In this document: one piece after another, positions 48,072-56,787 of the stretch
How positions within the stretch are numbered: position 1 is the stretch's first letter
Layout: each line of letters opens with the position of its first letter
Source: Tomitella cavernea
Lineage (GTDB): Bacteria > Actinomycetota > Actinomycetes > Mycobacteriales > Mycobacteriaceae
DNA length: 64,000 nt
Assembly (NCBI RefSeq): GCF_016599145.1
Contig: NZ_JAENKO010000006.1
Coordinates: forward strand, 41,193-105,192
Direction of reading: 5' to 3'
The notes under the pieces: model-generated
The model's input: only the letters and a program-made list of their open reading frames with translations
Told to the model about the DNA's origin: nothing
Database searches by the model: none
Program-made: the position numbers and the translations under genes

Positions 48072-49115
48072 GTGCCCATCGCAACCCCCGAGGCCTACGC
48101 CGAGATGCTCGGACGGGCCAAGGAGAACACCTTCGCCTACCCCGCAATCAACTGCACGTCGTCCGAGACCATCAACGCCGCCATCCGCGGCTTCGCCGAG
48201 GCCGGCAGCGATGGCATCATCCAGTTCTCCACCGGTGGCGCGGAGTTCGGGTCCGGGCTCGGAGTCAAGGACATGGTGACCGGCGCGGTCGCGCTCGCGG
48301 AGTTCGCGCACGTCGTGGCCGCGAAGTACGACGTCAACATCGCGCTGCACACCGACCACTGCCCCAAGGACAAGCTCGACGGCTTCGTGCGCCCGCTCAT
48401 CGCGCTGTCCCAGGAGCGGGTCGACGCCGGTAAGAACCCGCTGTTCCAGTCGCACATGTGGGACGGGTCCGCCGTGCCGATCGACGAGAACCTCGAGATC
48501 GCCAAGGAGCTCATGGCCCTGACCTCCAAGGCGAAGCAGATCCTCGAGATCGAGATCGGCGTCGTCGGCGGTGAAGAGGACGGCGTCGAGAACGCGATCA
48601 ACGAAAAGCTCTACACCTCGGACGAGGACTTCGCGAAGACCGTCGACGCCCTCGGGGCCGCCGGCGTCGGCGACGAGCGCGGCTACATGCTCGCCGCCAC
48701 GTTCGGCAACGTGCACGGGGTGTACAAGCCGGGCAACGTCAAGCTCAAGCCTGCGGTGCTGGCCGCCGGGCAGCGGATCGCCGAGAAGAAGCTGAGCCTG
48801 TCGGAGGGCGAGAACCCGTTCGACTTCGTCTTCCACGGCGGCTCCGGCTCCGCGGTCTCCGACATCGAAGAGTCGCTGACCTACGGCGTGATCAAGATGA
48901 ATGTGGACACCGACACGCAGTACGCGTTCACCCGGCCGCTCGCCGCGCACATGTTCACCAACTACGACGGCGTGCTCAAGGTCGACGGCGACGTGGGCAA
49001 CAAGAAGGTCTACGACCCGCGCAGTTACCTCAAGAAGGCCGAGCAGTCGATGACCGACCGCGTGGTGGAGGCCTGCCGGAACCTGCACTCGGCGGGCAAG
49101 TCCGTCAGCGCTTGA
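48072..49115 (+). CDS. fba: Class II fructose-bisphosphate aldolase
   Basis: 347 residues, near-colinear with mycobacterial Fba. It splits fructose-1,6-bisphosphate to DHAP and GAP (and reverse). Seen: INCTSSETINAA near 26, zinc ligands in ALHTDHCPKDKLD (His93, Asp95, His96), FGNVHGVYKPGNVKL and FVFHGGSGS. GTG start with GGAGG 12 nt upstream, as predicted from alignment (VPIATPEAYAEML). High expression likely. Confidence 0.97.
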   Translation: MPIATPEAYAEMLGRAKENTFAYPAINCTSSETINAAIRGFAEAGSDGIIQFSTGGAEFGSGLGVKDMVTGAVALAEFAHVVAAKYDVNIALHTDHCPKDKLDGFVRPLIALSQERVDAGKNPLFQSHMWDGSAVPIDENLEIAKELMALTSKAKQILEIEIGVVGGEEDGVENAINEKLYTSDEDFAKTVDALGAAGVGDERGYMLAATFGNVHGVYKPGNVKLKPAVLAAGQRIAEKKLSLSEGENPFDFVFHGGSGSAVSDIEESLTYGVIKMNVDTDTQYAFTRPLAAHMFTNYDGVLKVDGDVGNKKVYDPRSYLKKAEQSMTDRVVEACRNLHSAGKSVSA

Positions 49116-49125
49116 CATCATGAGA

Positions 49126-49147
49126 CGCCGGGCCGTACGGCCCGGCG
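49126..49147. terminator. 22-bp perfect palindrome after fba
   Basis: CGCCGGGCCGT is followed by its exact complement ACGGCCCGGCG. It lies 11 bp after the fba stop in the convergent gap; probable terminator. Confidence 0.65.
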
Positions 49148-49155
49148 CTCAGCTC

Positions 49156-49187
49156 GGCGGCCGCATCCCGACAGGGGTGCGGCCGCC
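49156..49187. terminator. Second hairpin in the fba-YVTN convergent gap
   Basis: GGCGGCCGCATCCC (49156-49169) pairs with GGGGTGCGGCCGCC (49174-49187) except one G-T, over a GACA loop. It probably serves fba as a backup or the gene arriving from the other side. Confidence 0.7.
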
Positions 49188-49286
49188 CCGCCTTTCCACG
49201 GGTCCGGCGTGCGGGGCGATGGGAGTGCGGTGAAGTGCGGCCGCGCGGCGTGTCGGTAGCGCTCCGCGCGGCGCCGGCACCGTGGC

Positions 49287-50390
49287 TCAGCTCGCGGACA
49301 GTGACATTTCGACCGATGCGAACGGAAGCAGCGGCACCGATGAGCCCTCGTCGCCGGGTCCGGGCTCCGGGTCCGGCTCGGCAGGCTGGTCGATGGCGAT
49401 CACCGACACCGAAGAGCTGGTGCTGTCGGATACGTAGGCGTAGCGCCCGTCGGGGCTGATCATCACCGCGTAGGGGTCGCCACCGACGTCGATGGTTTCC
49501 ACCACCTCCTTCGTCGCGGTGTCGATGACCAGGACGGAATCGGTGGATTGGCCGGTGACGTAGACGCGCGATCCGTCTGGAGTGAGGGCGACATCCCACG
49601 GGTTCGTGTCCACCACGATGGTGGTGGTCGACCGGCCTGAAGTGTCGATGACCGAAATCGATCTGCTGACGTAGTTCGCCACGTACGCATGCGCGCCATC
49701 GCGGGTAAGGGCGATCCCCCACGGGCCATCGCCCACGTCGATGGCCTCGACTTCGCGGGTCGTCGTGTCGATCACGGATACGGTGCCGCCGGAATAATCG
49801 GATACGTAGGCTGCGCTACCGTCGGAGGCGAAGACGACGCTTTCAGGGTCGGAGCCCACTTCGACTGTGCCCTGCACGGTGCGCTCCGCTGCATCGATGA
49901 TCGAGACGGTGTTGTCGTCCCCATTCGTGACGTAAACCTCGGAACCGTCGGGGCTGAATGCCGCGCCCGCCGGGAAGTCCCCTACTCCGATCGTCGTGAT
50001 CAACTCGTTTCCGGGAACTGTGTACACCGCGACCGACGCATCCCGAAAATTGGTCACGTACAGTTCGGTGCCGTCGGGGGAAATCGCCATGGCGAATGCG
50101 CCTGGGTCAGCGAACGTGCTTTCCACCGCGTTTGTCTCGGCATCGACGACGCTCACGGTCTTCGTCGACCAATGCGAGACGTACACCCGCGTGCCGTCGG
50201 GCGTGATGGCCATCCCCGTCGGCCCGGCCGTGGTCGGGATCGTGTCGATGACCTCGTCGGCCTGTGCTGCGGAGACGAACGTGGTCAACAATGCGACTGC
50301 GGCTGCCGTGGCCGCTGATGTTCGCAGGCCTCGGCGGAAGCCGCCGTATCGGTGGCGTCGAGGAGAAGAACGTATCGGGCGGGGCGGCAT
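49287..50390 (-). CDS. Secreted YVTN beta-propeller repeat protein
   Basis: 367 residues. Basic N-terminus and signal peptide (LRTSAATAAAVALLTTFVSAAQA), then seven repeats of about 42 residues with the pattern I-x-V-G-x-x-P-x-x-x-A-x-x-P-D-G-x-x-x-Y-V-x-N/D-x-x-x-x-x-V-S-V-I-D (e.g. ISPDGTELYVTNFRDASVAV; LTPDGSRVYVTGQSTDSVLV). This is a seven-blade propeller of the YVTN family, found in surface and electron-transfer proteins. A Pro/Glu/Gly linker and a short hydrophobic end follow. No catalytic residue is recognised. It is preceded by a long repeat-containing leader. Function unknown. Confidence 0.85.
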   Translation of the reverse strand: MPPRPIRSSPRRHRYGGFRRGLRTSAATAAAVALLTTFVSAAQADEVIDTIPTTAGPTGMAITPDGTRVYVSHWSTKTVSVVDAETNAVESTFADPGAFAMAISPDGTELYVTNFRDASVAVYTVPGNELITTIGVGDFPAGAAFSPDGSEVYVTNGDDNTVSIIDAAERTVQGTVEVGSDPESVVFASDGSAAYVSDYSGGTVSVIDTTTREVEAIDVGDGPWGIALTRDGAHAYVANYVSRSISVIDTSGRSTTTIVVDTNPWDVALTPDGSRVYVTGQSTDSVLVIDTATKEVVETIDVGGDPYAVMISPDGRYAYVSDSTSSSVSVIAIDQPAEPDPEPGPGDEGSSVPLLPFASVEMSLSAS

Positions 50391-50404
50391 GGAGCGTCCT
50401 TGCG

Positions 50405-50602
50405 TCAGGGGCGTGATGCTTGCGAGTGCGACGATTTTCGAAACGGAACCGGGCCGCCGTGAGTGGTGAACGGGAAGCCGGGTTCACTGCACGATCGAGA
50501 GCAACTGCGTGTCCGAGAACTACTGCGCATGGGAAAACTACTGTGCATGCGAGAATGCCTGTGCATGCAAAAACTACTGTGCATTCGAGCGCAACCGCTC
50601 AT
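50405..50602 (-). CDS. Possible leader ORF with Met/His/Ser hexapeptide repeats
   Basis: 65 codons that end 14 nt before the YVTN gene start. The first 40 residues contain MHSSFC, MHRHSR, MHSSFP, MRSSSR and TRSCSR units, one per 18-bp DNA repeat, giving a Met/His/Cys-rich composition that suggests metal binding. The ribosome site is weak, and because the repeat is 18 bp any frame is periodic, so coding is unproven. If translated it could be a metal-sensing or attenuating leader peptide. Confidence 0.3.
   Translation of the reverse strand: MSGCARMHSSFCMHRHSRMHSSFPMRSSSRTRSCSRSCSEPGFPFTTHGGPVPFRKSSHSQASRP
50497..50586. repeat. 18-bp tandem repeat array upstream of the YVTN gene
   Basis: Successive 18-bp units: GAGAGCAACTGCGTGTCC, GAGAACTACTGCGCATGG, GAAAACTACTGTGCATGC, GAGAATGCCTGTGCATGC, AAAAACTACTGTGCATTC (plus strand). 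The core ACTACTGTGCATG is best kept in units 2, 3 and 5. Composition is more AT-rich than the flanks. The units lie between a predicted promoter and the YVTN start, so they would be transcribed. Confidence 0.8.
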
Positions 50603-50636
50603 CGTCGCTCGTCATTCTCGATTTATACTTGCGCAA

Positions 50637-50664
50637 ACCATAGCCGAGAATTGTGATAAGTCAA
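50637..50664 (-). promoter_or_regulatory. Predicted promoter of the YVTN gene
   Basis: On the minus strand TTGACT (50664-50659) and TATGGT (50642-50637) are separated by 16 bp in an AT-rich patch. A start near 50630 would give a leader of about 240 nt containing the 18-bp repeats. Confidence 0.5.
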
Positions 50665-50870
50665 TTGTTCGCGCCGCGGGCGCGTATCAGCGTGCGGACA
50701 CGTCGAACGAACGCCGATCCTGATTCACGCCACAACAAGAGACGCACGCTGCGTGAGTGGCAGCGACCAGCAGCCGGCGGCGGGGTACGGGGACGGCGCG
50801 GCGGGTGCGCGGGCCGTGGATGGACACGCGGACTCATCGTTGCCGCGCACCCTCCGGCACAATGGGCGCC
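50665..50870. other. Gap before the DUF3151 gene
   Basis: About 200 bp without a supported gene. CACAAT at 50858-50863 ends 7 nt before the ATG at 50871 and may be the -10 box of a leaderless transcript. Confidence 0.35.
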
Positions 50871-51290
50871 ATGACCTCTTTCGGTGATCTTCTGGGGCCC
50901 CCGCCCACCCTGCTCCCCGGCGACGATGACGACGCCGAGTCGGAGCTGCTCAACCACGCCGACCCCACTGCGGTGGCGGCCAAGTACCCGTCAGCGTCCA
51001 TAGCGTGGGCCACGTTGGCCGAGGGCGCCCTGGACGAGGACGCCCACGTGAGGGCCTATGCCTACGCGCGCACCGGGTACCACCGCGGCCTGGACCAGCT
51101 GCGCCGCAACGGCTGGAAGGGCTATGGTCCGGTTCCCTGGAGTCACGAGCCCAACCAGGGATTCCTGCGCGCGGTCGGTGCGCTCGCGCGGGCGGCGCAG
51201 GCGATCGGCGAGGACAGCGAGTACCGTCGCTGCCTCGACCTCCTCGAGGATTGCGATACTGCGGCGGCGGGCGAGCTCGGCCTGGTGTGA
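50871..51290 (+). CDS. DUF3151-type conserved protein (Rv0360c-like)
   Basis: 139 residues, soluble. FGDLLGPPPTLLPGD at the N-terminus, YPSASIAWATLAEGAL, AYAYARTGYHRGLDQLRRNGWKGYGPVPWSHEPNQGFLRAV in the middle and RRCLDLLEDCD near the end. This is the actinobacterial DUF3151 family, located near fba in M. tuberculosis as well. Helical; function unknown. Confidence 0.88.
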   Translation: MTSFGDLLGPPPTLLPGDDDDAESELLNHADPTAVAAKYPSASIAWATLAEGALDEDAHVRAYAYARTGYHRGLDQLRRNGWKGYGPVPWSHEPNQGFLRAVGALARAAQAIGEDSEYRRCLDLLEDCDTAAAGELGLV

Positions 51291-51304
51291 GCCGCGCGGC
51301 CGGG

Positions 51305-52591
51305 TCAGTACAGTGCGCCGCTGATGTGCTCCCACGCGGGCGCGAGCTGCGGGCGGAAGGTCTGCCAGCCGTGCAGCCCGTCCTGCAGGTAGTCGACGCG
51401 GACGTCGGCGTCCACGTCGTCGAGTGCGCGGTCGAGGTCCTGCGTGCACCCGTAGATGAACTGTTCGATGACGGCGCCGGACAGGTACGCGGACAGGTCG
51501 CCGTCGTACGGCCCCGCCAGCTCGCCGGGCCGGCCGATCCCGGGGGACGCGGACAGGTACACCGCCATCCCTTCGAGCGCGCCGGCGTGCGAAAGGACGT
51601 CGTGCCGGGCCCACTCGGGGTTGTCCCGGGTGCCCCACATGTTGGTGACGTCGCCGCGCCGCGTCTCCACCGTCATCTTCGTCATCGCATAGCCGGCGTC
51701 GGACAGCGTGGAGTAGCAGCCGCTGATCCCCGCCACCGCGCTGTAGAGGGAGGGGTGCAGCGTGGCGATCCCCAGCGCCCCGGACGCGCCCATCGACAGG
51801 CCCGCGATGCCGCGCTTGCCGTTGAAGGGGATTGCGTGCGCGCCGCCCTCGAGCAGCGGCGGCAGCTCCGAGGTCAGGAAGGTCTCCCACTTGTTGCGCG
51901 AGAGCATCGGGTCGTCGGCGATCCAGTCGGTGTACATCGAGCCGTAGGCGCCGGTGGGCATGACCACGGTGACCTGCTTGTCACGGAAGTAGTCGTCGGC
52001 GTGCCCCAGCGTGATCCAGCCGCTGGGCAGGTCGGATCCGACGCCGTCGAGCAGGTAGAGCATCGGCGCGGGCGCATCCGGGTCGGCGGCGCGGAGCACC
52101 TGCACGGCGATGGTCCGCGACATCGACGCCGAGTCGACATACCAGGTTTCCAGGCGCGGTTCGTCCGCGTCGCGTTCGATCCGCACCACCCGCGACTGCG
52201 TGATGGCCGGGTCGGGGCGGGGAACCTGGTACGGGTCCTCGAGCAGCCCGGAACTGCCGAACACCGCGTCCATCGGCAGTGCGACGGTGCTGCCCAGCGA
52301 CGCGGTGTCGGTGGATCCGAGCGGGCTCGCCGAGCCGACGCTCTCGCCCGAACCCGTCATCGACTGCGCGGACGACTCCACCGAGGCGCCCCCGGCCGAC
52401 CCGGAGTCCCCGCCGGAGCCCGAGGACAGCGGCACGGCGGCTGCAGGCTGCGTGAACACCACCGCACCCAGGGACACCGCAACCAGGGACACCGCACCGA
52501 GGGCAGCCGCCGCAATGCCGGCGCGGCCGCGGGCCCGGTGGCCGGTCGGGCGTGCGCGGGCCGGGCTGCTGAACGGTGCGGGTGCGGTCAC
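51305..52591 (-). CDS. Secreted mycolyltransferase/antigen 85-like esterase
   Basis: 428 residues. N-terminal signal/anchor (AGIAAAALGAVSLVAVSLGAVVF, about 24-47), a Ser/Gly-rich linker to residue 115, then an alpha/beta-hydrolase domain of the antigen 85/esterase D type: LYLLDGVGSD, nucleophile GIAGLSMGASGALG (Ser266) and catalytic His407 in QDGLHGWQTF, where HxW is typical of mycolyltransferases. It would transfer mycolic acids to trehalose or arabinogalactan. Signature of a mycolate-containing organism. The start may be slightly further in. Divergence from classical Ag85 is substantial. Confidence 0.88.
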   Translation of the reverse strand: MTAPAPFSSPARARPTGHRARGRAGIAAAALGAVSLVAVSLGAVVFTQPAAAVPLSSGSGGDSGSAGGASVESSAQSMTGSGESVGSASPLGSTDTASLGSTVALPMDAVFGSSGLLEDPYQVPRPDPAITQSRVVRIERDADEPRLETWYVDSASMSRTIAVQVLRAADPDAPAPMLYLLDGVGSDLPSGWITLGHADDYFRDKQVTVVMPTGAYGSMYTDWIADDPMLSRNKWETFLTSELPPLLEGGAHAIPFNGKRGIAGLSMGASGALGIATLHPSLYSAVAGISGCYSTLSDAGYAMTKMTVETRRGDVTNMWGTRDNPEWARHDVLSHAGALEGMAVYLSASPGIGRPGELAGPYDGDLSAYLSGAVIEQFIYGCTQDLDRALDDVDADVRVDYLQDGLHGWQTFRPQLAPAWEHISGALY

Positions 52592-52663
52592 GGTTCCTCC
52601 GGGGGTCGGACAGACGTCTAGCCGGAGAATTCTCGCACATTGATCTCCGGCGTGCGCGACCGA

Positions 52664-53512
52664 TCAGCAGGTTCCGCGGGGCACGATGATCGGCACCGTG
52701 CCCTGCGGGTCGTCGAGGACGTCGGCCCGCAGCCGGTAGGTCTGCGCCAGCGTCTCCGGGGTCAGCGCCTGCTGCGGCGTGCCCGAGCCCAGGATCCGGC
52801 CCTGCCCGAGCACGATGATCCGATCCGAGTAGGCGCCCGCCATCATCAAGTCGTGCAGCACCATGACGACGGTGCGCCCGCGGCGCGTGAGCCCCTGCAC
52901 CAGCTCGAGCATCTCGACGGCGTGCGCCGGGTCGAGGTAGGTGGTGGGCTCGTCGAGCAGGATCACCGGTGTGTCCTGCGCGAGCACCATCGCCAGCCAC
53001 ACCCGTTGGCGCTGGCCGCCGGACAGGGTGGCCATATCGCGGTCGACGAGCGCGGTCGTCGACGTCTCTTCCAGCGCGGCGTCGATGGCGGCGGAATCGG
53101 CCGCGGTCTCGCCGCGCCACCAGGGCCGGTGCGGGTGGCGTCCGCGCGCCACCAGCTCGCCCACGGTGAGCCCCTCGGGTGCCACCGGGTTCTGCGGCAG
53201 GACGGCGACGGTGCGGGCGGCGTGCCGGGCCACCATGCTGTGCACGTCCTCATCGTCGATGAGCACCCTGCCGGCACGCGGGCTCAGCTGCCGGCTCATC
53301 GTCTTGAGCAGCGTGGATTTTCCGCACCCGTTCGGGCCCAGCAGCGTCGTCGTCTCGCCGGGACGGGCGGTCAGGTCCACCGGGCCGACGACGTCGGGTG
53401 CAGAGCCGTATCCGGCACTCACCCCCTCGACTGTCACCGTGGTGCCGGCGCAGGCGGGGTCGGCGTCGGTGCCGTTCAGCGGGGGTTGCCGCGTGTGCTG
53501 CTGTGGGATCAT
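52664..53512 (-). CDS. Iron-siderophore ABC transporter ATPase (FecE/FepC type)
   Basis: 282 residues. Walker A LLGPNGCGKSTLLK, signature TLSGGQRQRVWLAM, Walker B PVILLDEPTTYLD and H-loop VVMVLHD. It powers uptake by the two FecD-like permeases upstream. ATG 53512 follows AGGAGGATTCCCG; a longer frame to 53566 lacks a ribosome site. Last gene of the iron operon reading leftward. Confidence 0.93.
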   Translation of the reverse strand: MIPQQHTRQPPLNGTDADPACAGTTVTVEGVSAGYGSAPDVVGPVDLTARPGETTTLLGPNGCGKSTLLKTMSRQLSPRAGRVLIDDEDVHSMVARHAARTVAVLPQNPVAPEGLTVGELVARGRHPHRPWWRGETAADSAAIDAALEETSTTALVDRDMATLSGGQRQRVWLAMVLAQDTPVILLDEPTTYLDPAHAVEMLELVQGLTRRGRTVVMVLHDLMMAGAYSDRIIVLGQGRILGSGTPQQALTPETLAQTYRLRADVLDDPQGTVPIIVPRGTC

Positions 53513-53543
53513 CGGGAATCCTCCTGCCTCTGTGCGCAATGCT

Positions 53544-54662
53544 TCACGGCGTGGACCGCCCCCCACGCCGTGCCGAACCGAGTACGAGCGCGATGAGAAC
53601 GGGGCCGCCGACGACCGCGGTGATGAGCCCCACCGGTGCAGTGAACGGCAGCGCCTCGGCGGCCAGCGCGCACACGGTGATCACTGCGGCGCCGCCGACG
53701 GCCGACGTCGCCGGCGGGGGAGTGGGACGCCCGGTGAGCAGCCGGACCAGCTGCGGTGCGACGAGGGCGACGAACCCGATGGGGCCGACGACGGCCACGG
53801 TCACTGCGGCGAGCCCCGTCGAGGCCACCAGCAGCACCATCCGGACGCGCGGCACCCGGACGCCGAGTGCCGCGGCGGTCGCGTCGTCGTGTGCGAGCAG
53901 AGGAAGGTCACGTGAGACGGCGGCGCCCAGCGCGGTGAACACGAGCAGACCCACCGACAAGGGGACGAGGGCGCCCGCGCGCACCAGCCCCGTCGATCCG
54001 GCCAGCCATGTCTGCGCCTCCGTCGCACGCGTGAGGTCGGCGCGCAGCAGCAGGTAGCTGACGAGGCTGCTGCACAGCAGGCTGAGCGCGAATCCGATCA
54101 CCACGACGCGGCGGGACGAGCCGAAGCCGCCGAAGAGCAGCAGCAGGCCGACGATGACGGCAGCGCCGACGAGCGCCATCGCGGCCCGCCACCAGAAGGT
54201 GGAGATGTCCTCGGAGAACGCCGGCCGGGCCACCACGGTGCCGGCGACGACGGCCACCGACGCGCCGCCGGTGATGCCGAGGACGTCGGGCGAGGCGATG
54301 GGGTTGCGGGACATCGTCTGCGTCCACGCGCCCGCCAGACCCAGCGCGGCGCCCACCGCCACGGTGGCGATGGCCACCGGAAGCCGCAGGTCCCAGACGA
54401 TGCTGATGGTCCTGTCGGTGTCGCCGCCGGTGAGCGCGTCGAGCACTTGTGACGGAGTGAGCTGCACGGGGCCGGTGGCGAGGAGCATGATGTAGCCGAC
54501 CGCGGTGACGACACCCAGCCCGAGGAAGACGGCGATGAGGCGCAGTCGGCGGGCCCGCGCAGTACGGCTTCGGGCGGTGCGGCCGCGAGGGGTGCGGCCG
54601 TTGTGCGGCGGGCCGGAATCGGCGCCGACATCGGCCGGGCGCACATCCGTCGTGCCGGTCAT
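53544..54662 (-). CDS. Iron-siderophore ABC permease (FecCD family) 2
   Basis: 372 residues. Basic disordered N-terminus, then about nine to ten helices of the FecCD/BtuC fold: RLPVAIATVAVGAALGLAGAWTQTMSRNPIASPDVLGITGGA and VGPIGFVALVAPQLVRLLTGR, the coupling loop. The ATG overlaps the stop of the upstream permease (ATGA). Pairs with it as a heterodimeric channel. Confidence 0.93.
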   Translation of the reverse strand: MTGTTDVRPADVGADSGPPHNGRTPRGRTARSRTARARRLRLIAVFLGLGVVTAVGYIMLLATGPVQLTPSQVLDALTGGDTDRTISIVWDLRLPVAIATVAVGAALGLAGAWTQTMSRNPIASPDVLGITGGASVAVVAGTVVARPAFSEDISTFWWRAAMALVGAAVIVGLLLLFGGFGSSRRVVVIGFALSLLCSSLVSYLLLRADLTRATEAQTWLAGSTGLVRAGALVPLSVGLLVFTALGAAVSRDLPLLAHDDATAAALGVRVPRVRMVLLVASTGLAAVTVAVVGPIGFVALVAPQLVRLLTGRPTPPPATSAVGGAAVITVCALAAEALPFTAPVGLITAVVGGPVLIALVLGSARRGGRSTP

Positions 54663-55687
54663 GCGAACACCGCCGGCCGGCTTCGGCGCATGCGCACCAC
54701 CGAAGCGATGAGCAGCGGCGCCCCGATGACGGCGAGCACCACCGAGACTTCCACTTCGCCGGGGCGCGCGACGACGCGGCCGAGCACGTCGGCGATCAGC
54801 GTGATGGCGGCGCCGGCGAGCGCGGTGGGAATGAGCATCCGGCTCAGCGACGGGCCGGTGAACCGGCGCACCAGGTGCGGCGCGGCGAAGCCGACGAAGG
54901 CGATGGGGCCGACGGCGGCCGTCGCGCTGCCCGCGAGGATGACGACGGCCAGGGCGGTGAGCGTCCGCGTGGTGCGGGGCGTCCCGCCGAGGCCGACGGC
55001 GGTGGACTCGCCCATGGCGAGCAGATCCATCGGACGGGCCGCGGCGGCCGCGATCAGCAGGCCCACGGCGAGCCCCACGGCGACGATCGCGAGGTCGCCG
55101 CCGCTGCGTCCCACGGTGGACCCGACGATCCACTGGCGCATCCCGTCGAGGACCGACGAATCCTGCAGCGCCAGCAGGGTCGTCGCCGCCCGCAGTGCCG
55201 CCGCCATGCCGAAGCCGACGAGCAGCAGCGTCAACGGGTCGGACGTGCGGCGAGAGACGGCGAGCACGACGAGGGTCACGGCGCCGGCGCCCGCGAGCGC
55301 GAGCAGCGCCTGGCTGCCGATAGCGACGGCCCCCAGCGTGGTGCCGACGGCGACGGCGAACGCGGCGCCGGCCGTGATGCCGATGATGCCCGGGTCGGCC
55401 AGCGGGTTGCGGGTCCAGGCCTGGGCGAACGCGCCGGAGACCGCCAGCGCGGCCCCCGCGGCGAGAGCGAGCAGCGTACGCGGCACCCGGAGCTGCCACA
55501 CCACCTGCGACAAATCGCCGCCACCACCCCCGCCCGGGCCGGCGAACAGTGCGGAGAAGGCGGCGACGGGCGAGGTCGGACGGGCGCCGACGACGATGGA
55601 GAGCACACAGCCCGCGAGCACCCCGGCGACAGCGACCACGAGGATCACCGTCGCCCGTCTACTGCGGCCGCGGGCCGGTGCGCTCAC
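54659..55687 (-). CDS. Iron-siderophore ABC permease (FecCD family) 1
   Basis: 342 residues from GTG 55687. FecCD features: RVPRTLLALAAGAALAVSGAFAQAWTRNPLADPGIIGITAGA and AAVGPIAFVGFAAPHLVRRFTGP. The start overlaps the stop of the binding-protein gene (GTGA), so the three genes are translated as a chain. Confidence 0.93.
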   Translation of the reverse strand: MSAPARGRSRRATVILVVAVAGVLAGCVLSIVVGARPTSPVAAFSALFAGPGGGGGGDLSQVVWQLRVPRTLLALAAGAALAVSGAFAQAWTRNPLADPGIIGITAGAAFAVAVGTTLGAVAIGSQALLALAGAGAVTLVVLAVSRRTSDPLTLLLVGFGMAAALRAATTLLALQDSSVLDGMRQWIVGSTVGRSGGDLAIVAVGLAVGLLIAAAAARPMDLLAMGESTAVGLGGTPRTTRTLTALAVVILAGSATAAVGPIAFVGFAAPHLVRRFTGPSLSRMLIPTALAGAAITLIADVLGRVVARPGEVEVSVVLAVIGAPLLIASVVRMRRSRPAVFA

Positions 55688-56670
55688 AACTGCTGGTCGA
55701 TCGCGTCGACGACGTACGGGATGGTCAGCGGGTTCGGCATGCTCATCGCGTTGCCCGTGTTCTGGTCCAGGTAGTACACCTTGTCCTGCTTGACCAGGTC
55801 GAGACCCTGGAAGATGGGGCTGTTGCGCACGGCGTCGGCGGCGCCGTTGTAGTCGAGGACGAACAGGTAGTCGAGCACGTCGAGGTCGCGGTAGTTCTCC
55901 GGCGCGATGTCCTTGTAGAAAGTGCCGTCGGGCGTGGCCTGCAGGTCGTCCGGGATGGTGAATCCGAGCTTCTCGATCATCGCGCCGCGGCCGTCGCCCT
56001 CGGTGTAGAGGCCGAGCTTGCCGGCGTAGGGCATGACCACGGCGGCCTTCTTGCCCTGCAGCTCGGGGTGCGTCTCGCGGAACTCGGCCAGCCTCGCCTC
56101 GGCCTGGTCGATGAGCTTCTGGCCCTTGTCCGGCTTGCCGACGGCGTCGGCGATGGTGGTGACCTGCACCTTCCACGGCACCTGCCAGTCCTTGTACTCC
56201 GGCGGGTGCACGGTGACGGGTGCGATGCGCTCGAGGTCGGTCTTCGCCTGCTCGTTCACCGCATTGTTGACGGCGATGATCTGCGTGGGGTTGGTGGCCG
56301 CGACCTGCTCGACGATGTCCGCGGTGAACCCGCTGGCGGTGTTGAAGATCAGCGGCGGGCGGGCGTCGCCCAGCTCGTCCTGCGCCCACGGGCCCACTCC
56401 GGACTCGTCGACGTCGCCCTGTGCGCCCCACGGCGCGATCGCCACGGGGGTGATCCCGAGGGCGAGAAGCGTGTCGGTGTCGCCGAGGCCCAGCGCGGCG
56501 ATGCGCTGACCGTCGGCGGCCTGCTGGGTTCCGGACGCCGCGTTCGCGGTGTCGCCGTCGCCGCCGCGCGAGCATCCGCCGAGCGTCAGGGCCACGGCGG
56601 ACAGCACCGCGACGGCCCCGAGGAGGCGGCGTCGCCGGCGCAGGGGCGTCGGTGCGTCAGATTTCTGCAT
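55684..56670 (-). CDS. Iron-siderophore binding lipoprotein
   Basis: 328 residues. Lipoprotein signal with lipobox LTLGGC (Cys33). A class III periplasmic-binding fold: RIAALGLGDTDTLLALGITPVAI and later VLDYLFVLDYNGAADAV. It captures a ferric siderophore at the outer face of the membrane for the FecCD permeases. The gene begins 6 bp inside an IdeR box, so it should be expressed under iron limitation. Confidence 0.92.
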   Translation of the reverse strand: MQKSDAPTPLRRRRRLLGAVAVLSAVALTLGGCSRGGDGDTANAASGTQQAADGQRIAALGLGDTDTLLALGITPVAIAPWGAQGDVDESGVGPWAQDELGDARPPLIFNTASGFTADIVEQVAATNPTQIIAVNNAVNEQAKTDLERIAPVTVHPPEYKDWQVPWKVQVTTIADAVGKPDKGQKLIDQAEARLAEFRETHPELQGKKAAVVMPYAGKLGLYTEGDGRGAMIEKLGFTIPDDLQATPDGTFYKDIAPENYRDLDVLDYLFVLDYNGAADAVRNSPIFQGLDLVKQDKVYYLDQNTGNAMSMPNPLTIPYVVDAIDQQL

Positions 56671-56675
56671 GGGGA

Positions 56676-56694
56676 GCAGGTTAGCCTAGGCTAA
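56676..56694. promoter_or_regulatory. IdeR/DtxR iron box
   Basis: GCAGGTTAGCCTAGGCTAA matches the IdeR consensus TTAGGTTAGSCTAACCTAA at 15 of 19 positions and contains the perfect palindrome TTAGCCTAGGCTAA (56681-56694). It lies between divergent iron-uptake genes. Confidence 0.85.
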
Positions 56695-56787
56695 TACCCG
56701 AACGGAAGCCGGATCGGCCGACGGAAACCGACCGGCGGACGCGGTGCGGCGACCCCGCCGGACCGCGACGCACAACCCAGGAGCCGC

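Noticed and set aside
40037..50586. Possible CRISPR array in the short tandem repeats
   Set aside because: Units are contiguous 18-bp tandem copies without spacers, and no cas genes are present.
50509..50640. Plus-strand cysteine-rich peptide (GTG start, ENYCAC repeats)
   Set aside because: No ribosome site or promoter on this strand and no ATG; kept only as a hypothesis within the repeat finding.
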